DNA from: Spirochaetales bacterium
Lineage (GTDB): Bacteria > Spirochaetota > Spirochaetia > SZUA-6 > JAFGRV01
NCBI GenBank assembly: GCA_016930085.1
Contig: JAFGHO010000071.1
Location: 1-39,323, forward strand
Direction: 5' to 3'
DNA length: 39,323 bases
Below the pieces are notes generated by a model. The model saw only the letters and a program-made list of their open reading frames with translations. It made no database searches and had not been told where the DNA came from. Below are positions 24,298-32,859 of the stretch, in pieces. Within the stretch, counting starts at the first letter, position 1, and every line of letters starts with the position of its first letter. A program made the translations under genes and the position numbers.

Positions 24298-25605
24298 TCA
24301 TCCCCCTTTTTTTTCCGAAATGTCTTCGAGGCGTTTCATGACCGCCTTTCCGTGGAACATGAGGTCTTCCCGCCCGGCAAACTCATTGATCTTCGCCGCG
24401 TGCTTGAGCAGGGCCTCTTTCGAATAGTAGATGAGAGAACTCCGTTTGAAAAAATCATAAACACCGAGGGGGGAGAAGAAACGCGCCGTCCCTCCGGTGG
24501 GAAGAACATGGTTCGGTCCCGCCCAGTAATCGCCGACGGGTTCACTCGAATATTCGCCGACGAAAATGGCACCCGCGTGCCTGATGAGGGGGATGATCTC
24601 GTTTTCGTTTTCGACAATGATCTCGAGATGTTCGGGTGCGATTTTGTTGACCACGCGTGCGCCCTCGGCCATATCCTTTACCACGATGATCGCCCCGTAG
24701 GTCGATAGAATTCTTTTAATCAGCTTCTCGTGCTCCGTCCCCGCGAGATAGGAGAAGACGGCGGATTTCACCTTTTCCGCGAAATCGAATGAGTCGGTGA
24801 CGAGGACGGCGGATTCGTATCCTGTCCTGTGTTCCGCCTGGCTCAGGAGATCAAGGGCGACCCATTCGGGATTCGCACCCTTTTGTGCCAGAACGACCAC
24901 TTCAGAAGGGCCGGCGGTCATATCGATATCCACCTGGCCGAAAACCTGCTGTTTTGCGGTGGCGACATAGATATTGCCCGGCCCAACGATTTTGTCCACT
25001 TTCGGTATCGTTTCAGTGCCGTAGGCCATGGCGGCGATCGCCTGAGCCCCGCCCGCCATATACACCTTCGCGACGCCGAGCAGATCGAGCGTCGCTCCGA
25101 TAAGCGGGGTTTCCAGGAAGGCGGCCGGCGGGGTGGCGACGACAATGTCGCTAACCCCGGCAATACGGGCGGGAATAATATTCATGAGGACCGTCGAAGG
25201 ATAAAATGCCCTGCCTCCGGGGACATAGACGCCCACCCGGTCGAGCGGCCGGATCACCTGGCCCAGCCGGACGTTATCGGCGAACTCCGAAATCCATGAT
25301 TCCTGACGCTGGTGATTATGATATGCGGTGATATTGTCCCGGGCCGCAGAAAGTATTTCAATAATTTCACCATCGATTTTATCCCTGCATGCGGAAAGGT
25401 AATCGTTGCCGATAACCCTGTTCGTTTTATCGAGCGTGATGTGATCCAGTTTTTTCGTGTACTTCGCAACCGCCCTGTCCCCGTGCTTTCTGACACAGGC
25501 GATGATTCTGTTTACCGTGGATACGATTTTTTTATCGACATACCTTCCCCTGTTAATGATCCTCCCGACTTTGTCGTCCGCGTCACTGTATTTTATAATC
25601 TCCAT
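24298..25605 (-). CDS. hisD: Histidinol dehydrogenase
   Basis: A 435-residue enzyme that oxidises histidinol to histidine with two NAD+, the last step of histidine synthesis. The family motifs are clear: RPLDRVGVYVPGGRAFYPST, VDKIVGPGNIYVATAKQ, DMTAGPSE and DLLSQAEHRTGYESAVLVTD, whose Gln and His are zinc ligands. EPVGDYWAGPNHVLPTGGTA follows, and a C-terminal FHGKAVMKRL carries a further His. ATG at 25605 follows GGGGAGGAG and matches the usual N-terminus; an upstream in-frame start at 25674 is rejected. No other his gene is nearby, so it is separated from the rest of the pathway. The downstream membrane protein gene shares its transcript. Confidence 0.95.
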   Translation of the reverse strand: MEIIKYSDADDKVGRIINRGRYVDKKIVSTVNRIIACVRKHGDRAVAKYTKKLDHITLDKTNRVIGNDYLSACRDKIDGEIIEILSAARDNITAYHNHQRQESWISEFADNVRLGQVIRPLDRVGVYVPGGRAFYPSTVLMNIIPARIAGVSDIVVATPPAAFLETPLIGATLDLLGVAKVYMAGGAQAIAAMAYGTETIPKVDKIVGPGNIYVATAKQQVFGQVDIDMTAGPSEVVVLAQKGANPEWVALDLLSQAEHRTGYESAVLVTDSFDFAEKVKSAVFSYLAGTEHEKLIKRILSTYGAIIVVKDMAEGARVVNKIAPEHLEIIVENENEIIPLIRHAGAIFVGEYSSEPVGDYWAGPNHVLPTGGTARFFSPLGVYDFFKRSSLIYYSKEALLKHAAKINEFAGREDLMFHGKAVMKRLEDISEKKGG

Positions 25606-25675
25606 AATCACTCCTCCCCGTTCATGGCATCTATCACCCGTCTGGTCGTTCCTTCCATTACGAATGGGCAGCATT

Positions 25676-25704
25676 ATAGTAACAGAGTCGGCTTACGGAG
25701 TCAA
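25676..25704 (-). promoter_or_regulatory. Candidate sigma70 promoter of hisD
   Basis: On the minus strand TTGACT (25704-25699), 17 bases, TACTAT (25681-25676). It leaves a leader of about 65 bases before the hisD start. Confidence 0.5.
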
Positions 25705-25787
25705 TCGGGAACGGCGGATGCAGAGTGTTACGGGCGGTTGTCTCATCGATAATCGGGGATGTTCACGACACCTCATGTGCGTACGTA

Positions 25788-25816
25788 TTGAAGGGGCGGG
25801 CCAATCGGTGTAATAT
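25788..25816 (+). promoter_or_regulatory. Candidate promoter of the small lipoprotein gene
   Basis: TTGAAG (25788-25793), a 17-base spacer and TAATAT (25811-25816), about 40 bases upstream of the ATG at 25860. Confidence 0.45.
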
Positions 25817-25859
25817 ATGGATAATGATAAATTCGGGCGACGAAGAGGAGGATGCAAAG

Positions 25860-26291
25860 ATGAAACGGTTTTGCGTCATGGCTTTCATATGCATCGGCAT
25901 ATTGTCCTGCAACGGGGGAAAACCGGTCGATGTGACCTTTGATACGCTCGACGACCTATCCTTCACTCAGGGTATGCGTATATCGATCGAAGGATATTTT
26001 GCGGTTTCACCGACCGTATCGCTTCGATCGAAGAGTATTAACGCGCTGTTGTTCGAAAAACCTGAAAGCAAGGGGAAATCGATAACGGCGAATATCAGGA
26101 TAGGGGACGGTCCTAATCATGCGGAGAAGCTTCCGCGCTATTATACGGAAGCGGATCTACACATACATACGAATAAAAACGAAATTATCGGTGCAGGGAG
26201 AAGGGTGCGTATAACGGGCAAACGGTACTGCCACGGTAACGGTGATTCCTGCTATATAATGGTCGAGACCGTCGAGAAGATACGGGAATGA
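25860..26291 (+). CDS. Hypothetical lipoprotein
   Basis: A 143-residue protein. MKRFCVMAFICIGILSC gives a short lipoprotein signal (Cys17). The remainder resembles a small beta-barrel: repeated strands such as MRISIEGYFAVSPTV and VRITGKRYC, as in OB-like folds, though this is a weak reading. The start at 25860 follows GAGGAGG and gives a proper signal peptide; a longer upstream start is rejected. It is convergent with the next gene (11-base gap). Function is unknown. Confidence 0.65.
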   Translation: MKRFCVMAFICIGILSCNGGKPVDVTFDTLDDLSFTQGMRISIEGYFAVSPTVSLRSKSINALLFEKPESKGKSITANIRIGDGPNHAEKLPRYYTEADLHIHTNKNEIIGAGRRVRITGKRYCHGNGDSCYIMVETVEKIRE

Positions 26292-26301
26292 CGGTTGTCG
26301 T

Positions 26302-27792
26302 TCAATCCTTGTATACATCCGCATAGACATTGTCGGGATTTTTATAGATATCCCGGTTCACGAGACCGTATGTATAATCCCTTGACCACCTTGAGCTTAT
26401 CCCGTAAAACACCCTGTTGCGTGAATAGGGTGCAGCGTGAAAACGGATATTGTGAAACGAAACGATGATGATAAAAAAGATGATGTATGCAAAGAACGGA
26501 TATTGGGAAAACCGGCTGAGCAGCGGCGATAGTTTTTCACCCAGAAGATTGAGAAGGAGGACGGCAAGCAGACAGAGAAGCAGGCAGGGTACGACCCAGA
26601 ACTCGTAATAATGCGCCTCCCAGTAGGTGACATAGAGGGCGAAAACGATAAATCCGGAAAGAATGAAGAAAAAGGTACGCCGGTAGCGGACCCACATAAA
26701 CGGGAAAAATATAAGGCATCCGGCAAGCGTGATCAACGTAAAATAGGCGACCTGGTTATGGGTGATACCTTTTTCGTTTTCAGGTTCGTTTATTTTGTAA
26801 TCGTAGTCGTAATCGAAAGTCGAAAGATTTTTTCCGGGGACACTCGAGAGAAATGACTTTGTAAAACCCCGGAAGGGGTTTTTCGGATTGAAATTCTTGA
26901 AACCTTTTCCCCAGGTATCGAGGACGGCATATCCCATAATCCATCGCTGGAAGAGGGTGTTGCCGAAGATACTTCTGCTTTCACGCCGTTCCTCCCCTGA
27001 AAAGGGGAGATTATAGACCGATTCACCGGTATAGAAGAATCCCGCGCCGATGAGGATGATCCCGGAAAGCGCCATGACGGTGACGGTAAGATACCGCGCC
27101 CGTGGATTTTCTTCGATTTCCGGCCCCTTTTCCTTTTTTTCCATTGTGAACGGAGCCGGGATGGAAGGCCGGAACAGAAGCGGCGGAAGGAGGAGGGCGA
27201 TCACACTCAAGACGCAGGCAAACCCCATATACTGATGAAACATCACACCGAGAAAAAGAATGATGCCGGCGGGGAGTGCCAGCAGTACCGGTCTGCGTTT
27301 TGAACGTTCGATTCTCTGTATTATCCATACCAGGGCGATCATTGCCGAAGCCGGAAAGATTGCCGTATCGACCTTTGTCGCATAGGAAAGGTATCCATGG
27401 CAGAAACCGATGAGAATACCGCCAAGAATTCCCCAGAAAAGCCTCCCCGTCGATTCGAAGAGAAAGAGGACCGCGAAAAAAATCCCGATGCAGGCAAAAA
27501 GGATCGAACGCAGGCGGTTGTTGACGACCACATCGGTAAAGCCCGCCTCCGCGAAGTGCTCCATCATGAACTCGTGAAACAGTTTCCCACCGGACTCCAT
27601 ATGAAGGTGATGGGGATAATACATACATGTGGCGCCCGGTTTCAATGCGTGTTTGATGTTGTTGAGGTAGACGATCTGGTCGGAATCGAAATACTGCTGC
27701 ATATGGTGGAACTGAAAAAGGAAATAGAGAAGGCTTATTGCCAGCGCGCAAAGATACGGCAGATATGGCGCTTTGCGTATGAGAGACGTCAC
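26302..27792 (-). CDS. Polytopic membrane protein, GT-C glycosyltransferase-like
   Basis: A 496-residue protein with about ten to eleven membrane helices. An early loop between helices 1 and 2 holds YFDSDQIVYLNNIKHAL, the acidic Asp-x-Asp type loop found in GT-C enzymes, followed by PHHLHMESGG. GT-C enzymes use lipid-linked sugars on the outer face of the membrane. The C-terminal part after the last helix (FHAAPYSRNRVFYGISSRW) is likely periplasmic. It overlaps the upstream PH-domain gene by four bases (ATGA), so both are translated together. The assignment to GT-C is by topology and loop only, and it could be another kind of membrane protein. Confidence 0.55.
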   Translation of the reverse strand: MTSLIRKAPYLPYLCALAISLLYFLFQFHHMQQYFDSDQIVYLNNIKHALKPGATCMYYPHHLHMESGGKLFHEFMMEHFAEAGFTDVVVNNRLRSILFACIGIFFAVLFLFESTGRLFWGILGGILIGFCHGYLSYATKVDTAIFPASAMIALVWIIQRIERSKRRPVLLALPAGIILFLGVMFHQYMGFACVLSVIALLLPPLLFRPSIPAPFTMEKKEKGPEIEENPRARYLTVTVMALSGIILIGAGFFYTGESVYNLPFSGEERRESRSIFGNTLFQRWIMGYAVLDTWGKGFKNFNPKNPFRGFTKSFLSSVPGKNLSTFDYDYDYKINEPENEKGITHNQVAYFTLITLAGCLIFFPFMWVRYRRTFFFILSGFIVFALYVTYWEAHYYEFWVVPCLLLCLLAVLLLNLLGEKLSPLLSRFSQYPFFAYIIFFIIIVSFHNIRFHAAPYSRNRVFYGISSRWSRDYTYGLVNRDIYKNPDNVYADVYKD

Positions 27793-28571
27793 CCGTATCG
27801 TCCTTCCGGTTTGTTCGAACCGTCATTCTCTCCGATAATCGAAGAAAATTGTCTGAACACCTTTGACGCGTTTTTTATCGAAGCGATCGTCACTTTTTCA
27901 CCGGATTTTTTCATGAAAACGATCGTCCCGATACCGAGAAGCCGGAAGAGAATATTCTGTTTGAGGACGATATGATCGATTTCCGGAACGGAAAAAACAT
28001 AGAGTGACGTGCAGACGACACTGTTTCTGATGTAATACGCCTTTTTGCCCGCGTTATTTATCACAAGTGAGGAAAAAAGTGCCTGTATGTGATAAATAAG
28101 AAAAAAAAGACCGATATATCCCAGAACTAAAGCGATAATCACCTGTGCGGCGGTATCGAGCGACGACCTCGTGGGGAAATCGAAATGATAGATTTCATGC
28201 AGCCTGAAAAAGCGTACAATCTCTCCCAGCCAACCGGAAAGGTACGGATAGAGATTGAAAACAAAGATAAAGACGGTGACGGCGATAATCGTTTTTACAA
28301 GGATAAGATAAAAGGGCTGCCATGTTATGACGGTACCGGATTTTTCCAGCTGCATCATGGTTGAAAGGTACCGATAGATACAGTGCTCACGCACATGCCT
28401 GTAGATATTAATGTCCTTCAGTGTGGAAACGAAACGTGTGAAGCGGGGTTTGATCGATCGATCGATCACGGCGGCGATTGACCGGGCTATCCATAAACAA
28501 CCGGATTTCATTGCCCCGCATAACGTGAGAAAAAAGCTTTTTATTCGTCCGGATTCTTTCTGTGCGGCCAT
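27789..28571 (-). CDS. Bacterial PH-domain membrane protein
   Basis: A 260-residue protein. After a basic N-terminal part, two membrane helices lie at about 88-106 and 142-166. The C-terminal region (about 172-240) with LVINNAGKKAYYIRNSVVC, VPEIDHIVLKQNILFRLLGIG and TIVFMKKSGEKVTIASIKNA is a good match to the bacterial PH domains of the YdbS type. It lies 23 bases downstream of the ankyrin lipoprotein gene and overlaps the GT-C-like gene, so the three form one operon. Function is unknown; such domains usually mediate protein contacts at membranes. Confidence 0.75.
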   Translation of the reverse strand: MAAQKESGRIKSFFLTLCGAMKSGCLWIARSIAAVIDRSIKPRFTRFVSTLKDINIYRHVREHCIYRYLSTMMQLEKSGTVITWQPFYLILVKTIIAVTVFIFVFNLYPYLSGWLGEIVRFFRLHEIYHFDFPTRSSLDTAAQVIIALVLGYIGLFFLIYHIQALFSSLVINNAGKKAYYIRNSVVCTSLYVFSVPEIDHIVLKQNILFRLLGIGTIVFMKKSGEKVTIASIKNASKVFRQFSSIIGENDGSNKPEGRYG

Positions 28572-28594
28572 TCGCTCATATCCCGATCGTCCGG

Positions 28595-29290
28595 CTACAA
28601 CAGCGGTTTCTTCGGCCAGCGGATGCCGACTTCCGCCCCGTGCCGGATCAGCAGTTCCACGATCTCCGTATGATTGCCGTCTGCCGCAAGATGCAGCGGG
28701 ACATATCCCCGTTTGTTTTTTATATTCGGACTCATGCCTTTATCGAGAAGAAACGTGACAATATCCGTATAGCCCCTTTCGGAAGCCCAATGGAGAAGGG
28801 TATTGCCGCCCGAGTCGGTGAAATCGTAGGGTGAGCCCGCTTCGAGCAGAAGCATGACGGTCGACCGGTTGTCTTTTCGCAGGGCCCATTGTATGGGGGC
28901 GCGTCCGCTTTTGTCTTTCGCGGCAATGAGATTGTCCGAATCTTTCAGGAGCCCGACGATCCCGTCGTATCCCTCGTACGCCGCCCAATGCATGATCGTC
29001 ATTCCGTCCTTGTCGGGGATGGCCGTTTGTGCGCCTTCTCCGATGAGGAAATCGACGATATTTTTATAACCATCGCGGACGGCGAGATAGACGGGGGTCC
29101 TCCCTTCGCTGTCCTTTGCGTCAATGTCCATTTTTTTATCCGTAACCAGCGATTTGACCATTTCGAGATTCCCCGTATCGCATGCCCAGTGAAGGATGGT
29201 AAATCCTTCGGGATTACCCGAACATGAAAAAAACAGGAAACCGGTCATACAGAAAACGAATATGACGGATAGTTGTGATCGTTTTTTCAT
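28595..29290 (-). CDS. Ankyrin-repeat lipoprotein
   Basis: A 231-residue protein with a signal peptide ending in FLFFSC (Cys23), so it is lipid-anchored. It is followed by six ankyrin repeats of about 33 residues, each with the GxTxLHxA and ...VxxLLxxGA patterns (for example GFTILHWACDTGN and GNTLLHWASERGYTDIVTFL). The repeats run nearly to the C-terminus, so there is no extra domain. Ankyrin repeats bind other proteins; the partner is unknown and may be in the same operon. The start at 29290 gives a normal signal peptide; an upstream ATG at 29305 would add five residues only. It is the first gene of a three-gene operon. Confidence 0.88.
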   Translation of the reverse strand: MKKRSQLSVIFVFCMTGFLFFSCSGNPEGFTILHWACDTGNLEMVKSLVTDKKMDIDAKDSEGRTPVYLAVRDGYKNIVDFLIGEGAQTAIPDKDGMTIMHWAAYEGYDGIVGLLKDSDNLIAAKDKSGRAPIQWALRKDNRSTVMLLLEAGSPYDFTDSGGNTLLHWASERGYTDIVTFLLDKGMSPNIKNKRGYVPLHLAADGNHTEIVELLIRHGAEVGIRWPKKPLL

Positions 29291-29470
29291 TAAAGCCCGC
29301 TCCATATAAAAAGCATTGTTATGACATCCATTAATACCAGATGAAGACACTCACCGTCAAGGATAAAAAAACAAATCCGAATGAATATGATGTATGAACG
29401 AGAACGGAAGCGCAGGGGATGCGATGAATTTCGTGTCATGACGGAAGGCGGCCGCCGTTGCGGGGTTCTG

Positions 29471-29499
29471 TTGACATGGGACGATAAAAATACTATGGT
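29471..29499 (+). promoter_or_regulatory. Sigma70 promoter of the ABC importer operon
   Basis: A perfect TTGACA (29471-29476), 17 bases, TATGGT (29494-29499). Transcription would begin about 24 bases before the GTG. I saw no cobalamin riboswitch or clear Fur box in the 240 bases upstream. Confidence 0.55.
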
Positions 29500-29529
29500 C
29501 ATGGTTGTCCGGTAAAAGAGGTTGTATTT

Positions 29530-30513
29530 GTGCGATGTTTATTTCCATTAATGATGATACTGGTTGTCCTCACGCCTTCGGGTTGTCTCAGGCAGCGGGG
29601 GACAACAGGTGAGGCGCGGATTGAAGGCGACGGCTATCCACTCTCCGTCGTCGATGATTATGGAAACACGTTCGCGGTCCGGGAAAAACCCCGCAGGATT
29701 ATCTCCGGTGCGTTGTTTATCGATGAACTGCTGCTCTCGATTGTTCAAAAGGGAGATATTGCCGCCGTCACGAATTTCGCGGAAGACGGAGAAACGTCTA
29801 ACATTGAACACGACCTTGACGGTATTGAACACAGAATACCCTTCAATGTGGAAATATACCTGTCGCTCAAACCGGATATCGTCTTTCTCTCATCGTGGAG
29901 CGGTTTCGGGGGCGCCGAACAGCTTCGTGACGCGGGGATACCGGTCTGTATCCTGGATTTTCCCGTCACGTTTAACGGGGTTATTCGTACTATCAGGTTT
30001 CTTGCACGGTTGACCGCTGAAAAGGAAAGCGGTGAAGAACTGATCGAATGGATGGAAGATAAACTCAATCAAATCGAACGTTTACTTTCACCGCTGACGG
30101 AAGAAGAAAGGCTTACGGTAATGGATTATTCGGCGGATTTCGGCACATCCTTCGGCGCCGGTTCGATGTGGGATGAAATAGTGCGCCATGCCGGCTTGAA
30201 GAACGCGGTGGCGGCTCTGGATGCCGACAGATGGGGCGCCGTCCCGATTTCAAAAGAAGCACTCATCAGGCTCGATCCGGATATTATCATTTTACCGGAC
30301 TGGGTGTATGGAGAACGGGACGGCGCCGACAGGAACTATAGCCTTTTTATGGAAGATCCCGCGTTCAGGGTACTCTCCGCGGTCAAAAACCGGCGGGTTT
30401 ACCGGATTCCGGAAAAACACAGGAGTTCCGGTTCGCATTACAGTGTGTTAGGCGTTGAAGACCTGGCGCGGCGCGCTTATCCGACGATCTTCGGGCGGGA
30501 AAATGAGGAATAA
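29530..30513 (+). CDS. ABC importer substrate-binding lipoprotein (BtuF/FhuD type)
   Basis: A 327-residue protein with a lipoprotein signal (lipobox TPSGC, Cys19 from the GTG start). The rest is a type III binding protein of the TroA/FhuD/BtuF fold: VVDDYGNTFAVREKPRRIISG, then SLKPDIVFLSS, then a long connecting helix (about 165-200) and LIRLDPDIIILPDW. Such proteins bring haem, iron-siderophore or cobalamin to a FecCD permease. GTG at 29530 is favoured by AAGAGG eight bases upstream; an ATG seven codons later is the alternative and would shorten the signal peptide. The permease gene overlaps its end by 11 bases. Confidence 0.85.
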   Translation: MRCLFPLMMILVVLTPSGCLRQRGTTGEARIEGDGYPLSVVDDYGNTFAVREKPRRIISGALFIDELLLSIVQKGDIAAVTNFAEDGETSNIEHDLDGIEHRIPFNVEIYLSLKPDIVFLSSWSGFGGAEQLRDAGIPVCILDFPVTFNGVIRTIRFLARLTAEKESGEELIEWMEDKLNQIERLLSPLTEEERLTVMDYSADFGTSFGAGSMWDEIVRHAGLKNAVAALDADRWGAVPISKEALIRLDPDIIILPDWVYGERDGADRNYSLFMEDPAFRVLSAVKNRRVYRIPEKHRSSGSHYSVLGVEDLARRAYPTIFGRENEE

Positions 30514-31564
30514 ATCGGGATTCCCTCTATTAATTGTACTTGCCGTTCTGGTTCCGGTCGCTGTCATCCTCTGTACCGGAATCGGACCGGTGATGGTGGA
30601 CCCCGCCGGTATAATAGGAGTCATCCTCTCAAAACTCGGTTTCCTTTCGGCAGGGGAGGCGGACGAGGTTTTGGAGGTGACGATTCTGTTTGTCCGTCTT
30701 CCCCGTGTAATAACGGCATTGCTTGTGGGGGCCGCGCTTGCTTCAGCCGGCGCGACGATGCAGGGATTATTCAGGAATCCCCTTGCAAGTCCGGAAATTC
30801 TCGGTGTTTCGGCGGGTGGAAGTCTCGGCGCCGTCATCGCGATCGGCACCGGGCTTTTTTCGTTGAATATCTTTTTGATGCCGCTTGTTTCAGTGACGGG
30901 GGCCCTCGCCGCGGCCGCGGTGATTTATGTTATTTCCACTTACAGGGGCAATACATCGCTTCTTTTTATCATTCTCGCCGGCATGGCCGTTTCTTCCTTT
31001 TTTACCGGAATAATTTCCGCCGTCCTCCTTTTTACGGCCGAGCATCAGGTCAGCCAGTTTATTTTCTGGACAATGGGTGCTTTGGATCAACGGAGATGGG
31101 AACATATTATCATGGCACTCCCTATTCTCCTTCCCGTTATCATCCTCCTCGTCTTTTTTTCACGGGATCTCAACCTCTTTTCTCTGGGTGAGGAAAAGGC
31201 CCGGGTGCTGGGCATGCGCGTGGAACTGGTAAAACGTCTTTTGCTTTTCTTTTCGGCGGTCGCGACCGGTGTAGCCGTTTCGATCAGCGGAACAATCGGG
31301 TTTGTCGGACTCATGGTCCCCCATCTTCTGCGGCTTCTGATAGGCCCGGACAACAGGACGCTCGTCCCCGTCTGTGCGCTCGGCGGAGGACTCTTCCTCA
31401 TGACCGCCGATGCGATCGGCCGTACGGTTTTTGCCCCGTATGAAATACGGGTCGGTATTATTACTGCGGCTATCGGTGCGCCCTACCTCCTTTTTCTCAT
31501 CTTCGCTTACCAGCGGAAGGCATTCGGGGGAACGAAAGGAAGGGGGAATGCTCCGGTTTTGTGA
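30503..31564 (+). CDS. FecCD-family ABC importer permease
   Basis: A 353-residue inner membrane protein with about ten helices. The family segments are clear: LVGAALASAGATMQGLFRNP (about 73-92), LASPEILGVSAGGSLGAV, FWTMGALDQ and GTIGFVGLMVPHLLRLLIGPD. It forms the channel dimer of the importer. The start at 30503 overlaps the previous gene by 11 bases and matches the usual N-terminus, so an upstream in-frame ATG at 30455 is rejected. The end overlaps the ATPase gene by 17 bases. Confidence 0.93.
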   Translation: MRNKSGFPLLIVLAVLVPVAVILCTGIGPVMVDPAGIIGVILSKLGFLSAGEADEVLEVTILFVRLPRVITALLVGAALASAGATMQGLFRNPLASPEILGVSAGGSLGAVIAIGTGLFSLNIFLMPLVSVTGALAAAAVIYVISTYRGNTSLLFIILAGMAVSSFFTGIISAVLLFTAEHQVSQFIFWTMGALDQRRWEHIIMALPILLPVIILLVFFSRDLNLFSLGEEKARVLGMRVELVKRLLLFFSAVATGVAVSISGTIGFVGLMVPHLLRLLIGPDNRTLVPVCALGGGLFLMTADAIGRTVFAPYEIRVGIITAAIGAPYLLFLIFAYQRKAFGGTKGRGNAPVL

Positions 31565-32768
31565 TGTCGGTTACCGCATCGGCGGCACATGTATTATCGA
31601 CTCGGTGAGTTTTGAAGCAGGCGAGGGTGAGTTTATCGGCCTTATCGGTCCGAACGGTTCCGGCAAGACCACGCTGCTCAGGCTGGCGGACCGTCTCATT
31701 TCCCCCACGAAAGGATATATCACACTCAAAGGGAAGCCGCTTCATCGATATACGGAGCCGGAACTCGCGACACACTGCTCGTTTATGCAGCAGGAGGGGG
31801 CGGTGGGTTTTAACTTTACCGTTTCATCCGTCGTCATGTTCGGCCGTTATCCGTACAGGAGGTGGGCGCGATGGGAGACGGAAGAAGACAGGGAGAAAGT
31901 CCGCCGCGCGCTCGATTACGTGGGATTGCATGGATTCGAGGAAAGGCCGATACTGGAATTGTCGGGCGGTGAACGGCAACTCGTTTTTTTCGCCATGACA
32001 CTCGTGCAGGAGACGGAGGTGCTTCTTCTCGACGAGCCGACTTCGAACCTCGATATAAAACATCAGCAGAGAATTTTCTCGATGGCCGAAGAGTTGTGCA
32101 GGGAAAAAAAGACGATAATCGCAGCGATTCACAATCTGAACGAAGCTTCACGGTACTGTTCCCGGCTGGTTCTTCTCGATGAGGGACGAATCGCCGCGGA
32201 CGGGAAACCGGATAACGTCATCGCACCCGGCCTCATCGACCGCGTGTACGGGGTAAAGACCGATATCGGTATTAATACCTCGACGGGAAGCAGGCTCGTG
32301 AGTGTCGTCCCCCGGCGGGCGGGACCGGAAGGTCCGCGGGTCCATCTTATCGGCGGGGCGGGAAGCGCCGTCAATCTGACCAGGGAGCTGTTCAGGCTCG
32401 GTTTTCGGATCACGGGGGGAATCGCGCACGTAAACGATACCGATGCGATGCTGTGGAGGAGTCTTGGTATCGAAACGGTAACGACTGCGGCTTTTTCCGA
32501 GATCGACGGCGAAGCGGTTTCCGGGGCTGTTCCGTATGTCGTCGGGGCGGATTTCACGATTCTTTGTTCTTTTCCCGTCGGTGAAGGAAACGCGGCGAAT
32601 CTGGAACTTGCGGGAAAAGCCCGCCGTCTGATTATCGTCGAACCGGATGAGTATGAGGAAAGGGCTTTTTTTTCCGGTCGGGCGGAAACGATGTTCATGC
32701 GGCTGCGGGAAGGGGCGGCTTTATTGACTTATAGCGAAATAATCCGGATGTTCGAAGAAATGGTATAG
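31548..32768 (+). CDS. ABC importer ATPase with extra C-terminal domain
   Basis: A 406-residue protein. The first 250 or so residues are a FepC/BtuD-type ATPase: Walker A GPNGSGKTT (about 37-45), Q-loop CSFMQQ, signature LSGGERQL and Walker B VLLLDEPTSNLD. About 150 further residues follow that most family members lack. They read as a Rossmann-like alternation of strands and helices: GPRVHLIGGAGSAVNLTREL, GFRITGGIAHVNDTD and ARRLIIVEPDEYEERAFFSG. The extension may be a regulatory or ligand-binding domain; its ligand is unknown. The start at 31548 follows GGAAGGGGGA. It completes a three-gene importer whose genes overlap each other. Confidence 0.92.
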   Translation: MLRFCDVGYRIGGTCIIDSVSFEAGEGEFIGLIGPNGSGKTTLLRLADRLISPTKGYITLKGKPLHRYTEPELATHCSFMQQEGAVGFNFTVSSVVMFGRYPYRRWARWETEEDREKVRRALDYVGLHGFEERPILELSGGERQLVFFAMTLVQETEVLLLDEPTSNLDIKHQQRIFSMAEELCREKKTIIAAIHNLNEASRYCSRLVLLDEGRIAADGKPDNVIAPGLIDRVYGVKTDIGINTSTGSRLVSVVPRRAGPEGPRVHLIGGAGSAVNLTRELFRLGFRITGGIAHVNDTDAMLWRSLGIETVTTAAFSEIDGEAVSGAVPYVVGADFTILCSFPVGEGNAANLELAGKARRLIIVEPDEYEERAFFSGRAETMFMRLREGAALLTYSEIIRMFEEMV

Positions 32769-32797
32769 CCCGGAAACACAAATACCGTCAAAAGAGC

Positions 32798-32826
32798 TTG
32801 ACTATGGTATGCCGATGGTTTAGATT
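32798..32826 (+). promoter_or_regulatory. Sigma70 promoter upstream of the 171-residue protein gene
   Basis: TTGACT (32798-32803), 17 bases, TAGATT (32821-32826), about 34 bases before the ATG at 32860. Confidence 0.5.
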
Positions 32827-32859
32827 TAATACAGGTATATTTATATCAGGGAGACAATC

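Noticed and set aside
27023-27826. Minus-strand frame of 267 codons overlapping the GT-C-like gene
   Set aside because: It uses another frame of the same strand, has Arg-, Pro- and His-rich composition and no membrane pattern, while the overlapping gene has a clean set of helices.
28452-28467. Four tandem GATC sites
   Set aside because: They lie inside the PH-domain gene and encode part of a normal sequence (VIDRSI); no replication-origin or regulatory context is seen.
29291-29529. Possible cobalamin riboswitch before the importer
   Set aside because: I found no B12-box-like conserved core or the expected set of helices, and the transcript leader from the likely promoter is only about 24 bases long.
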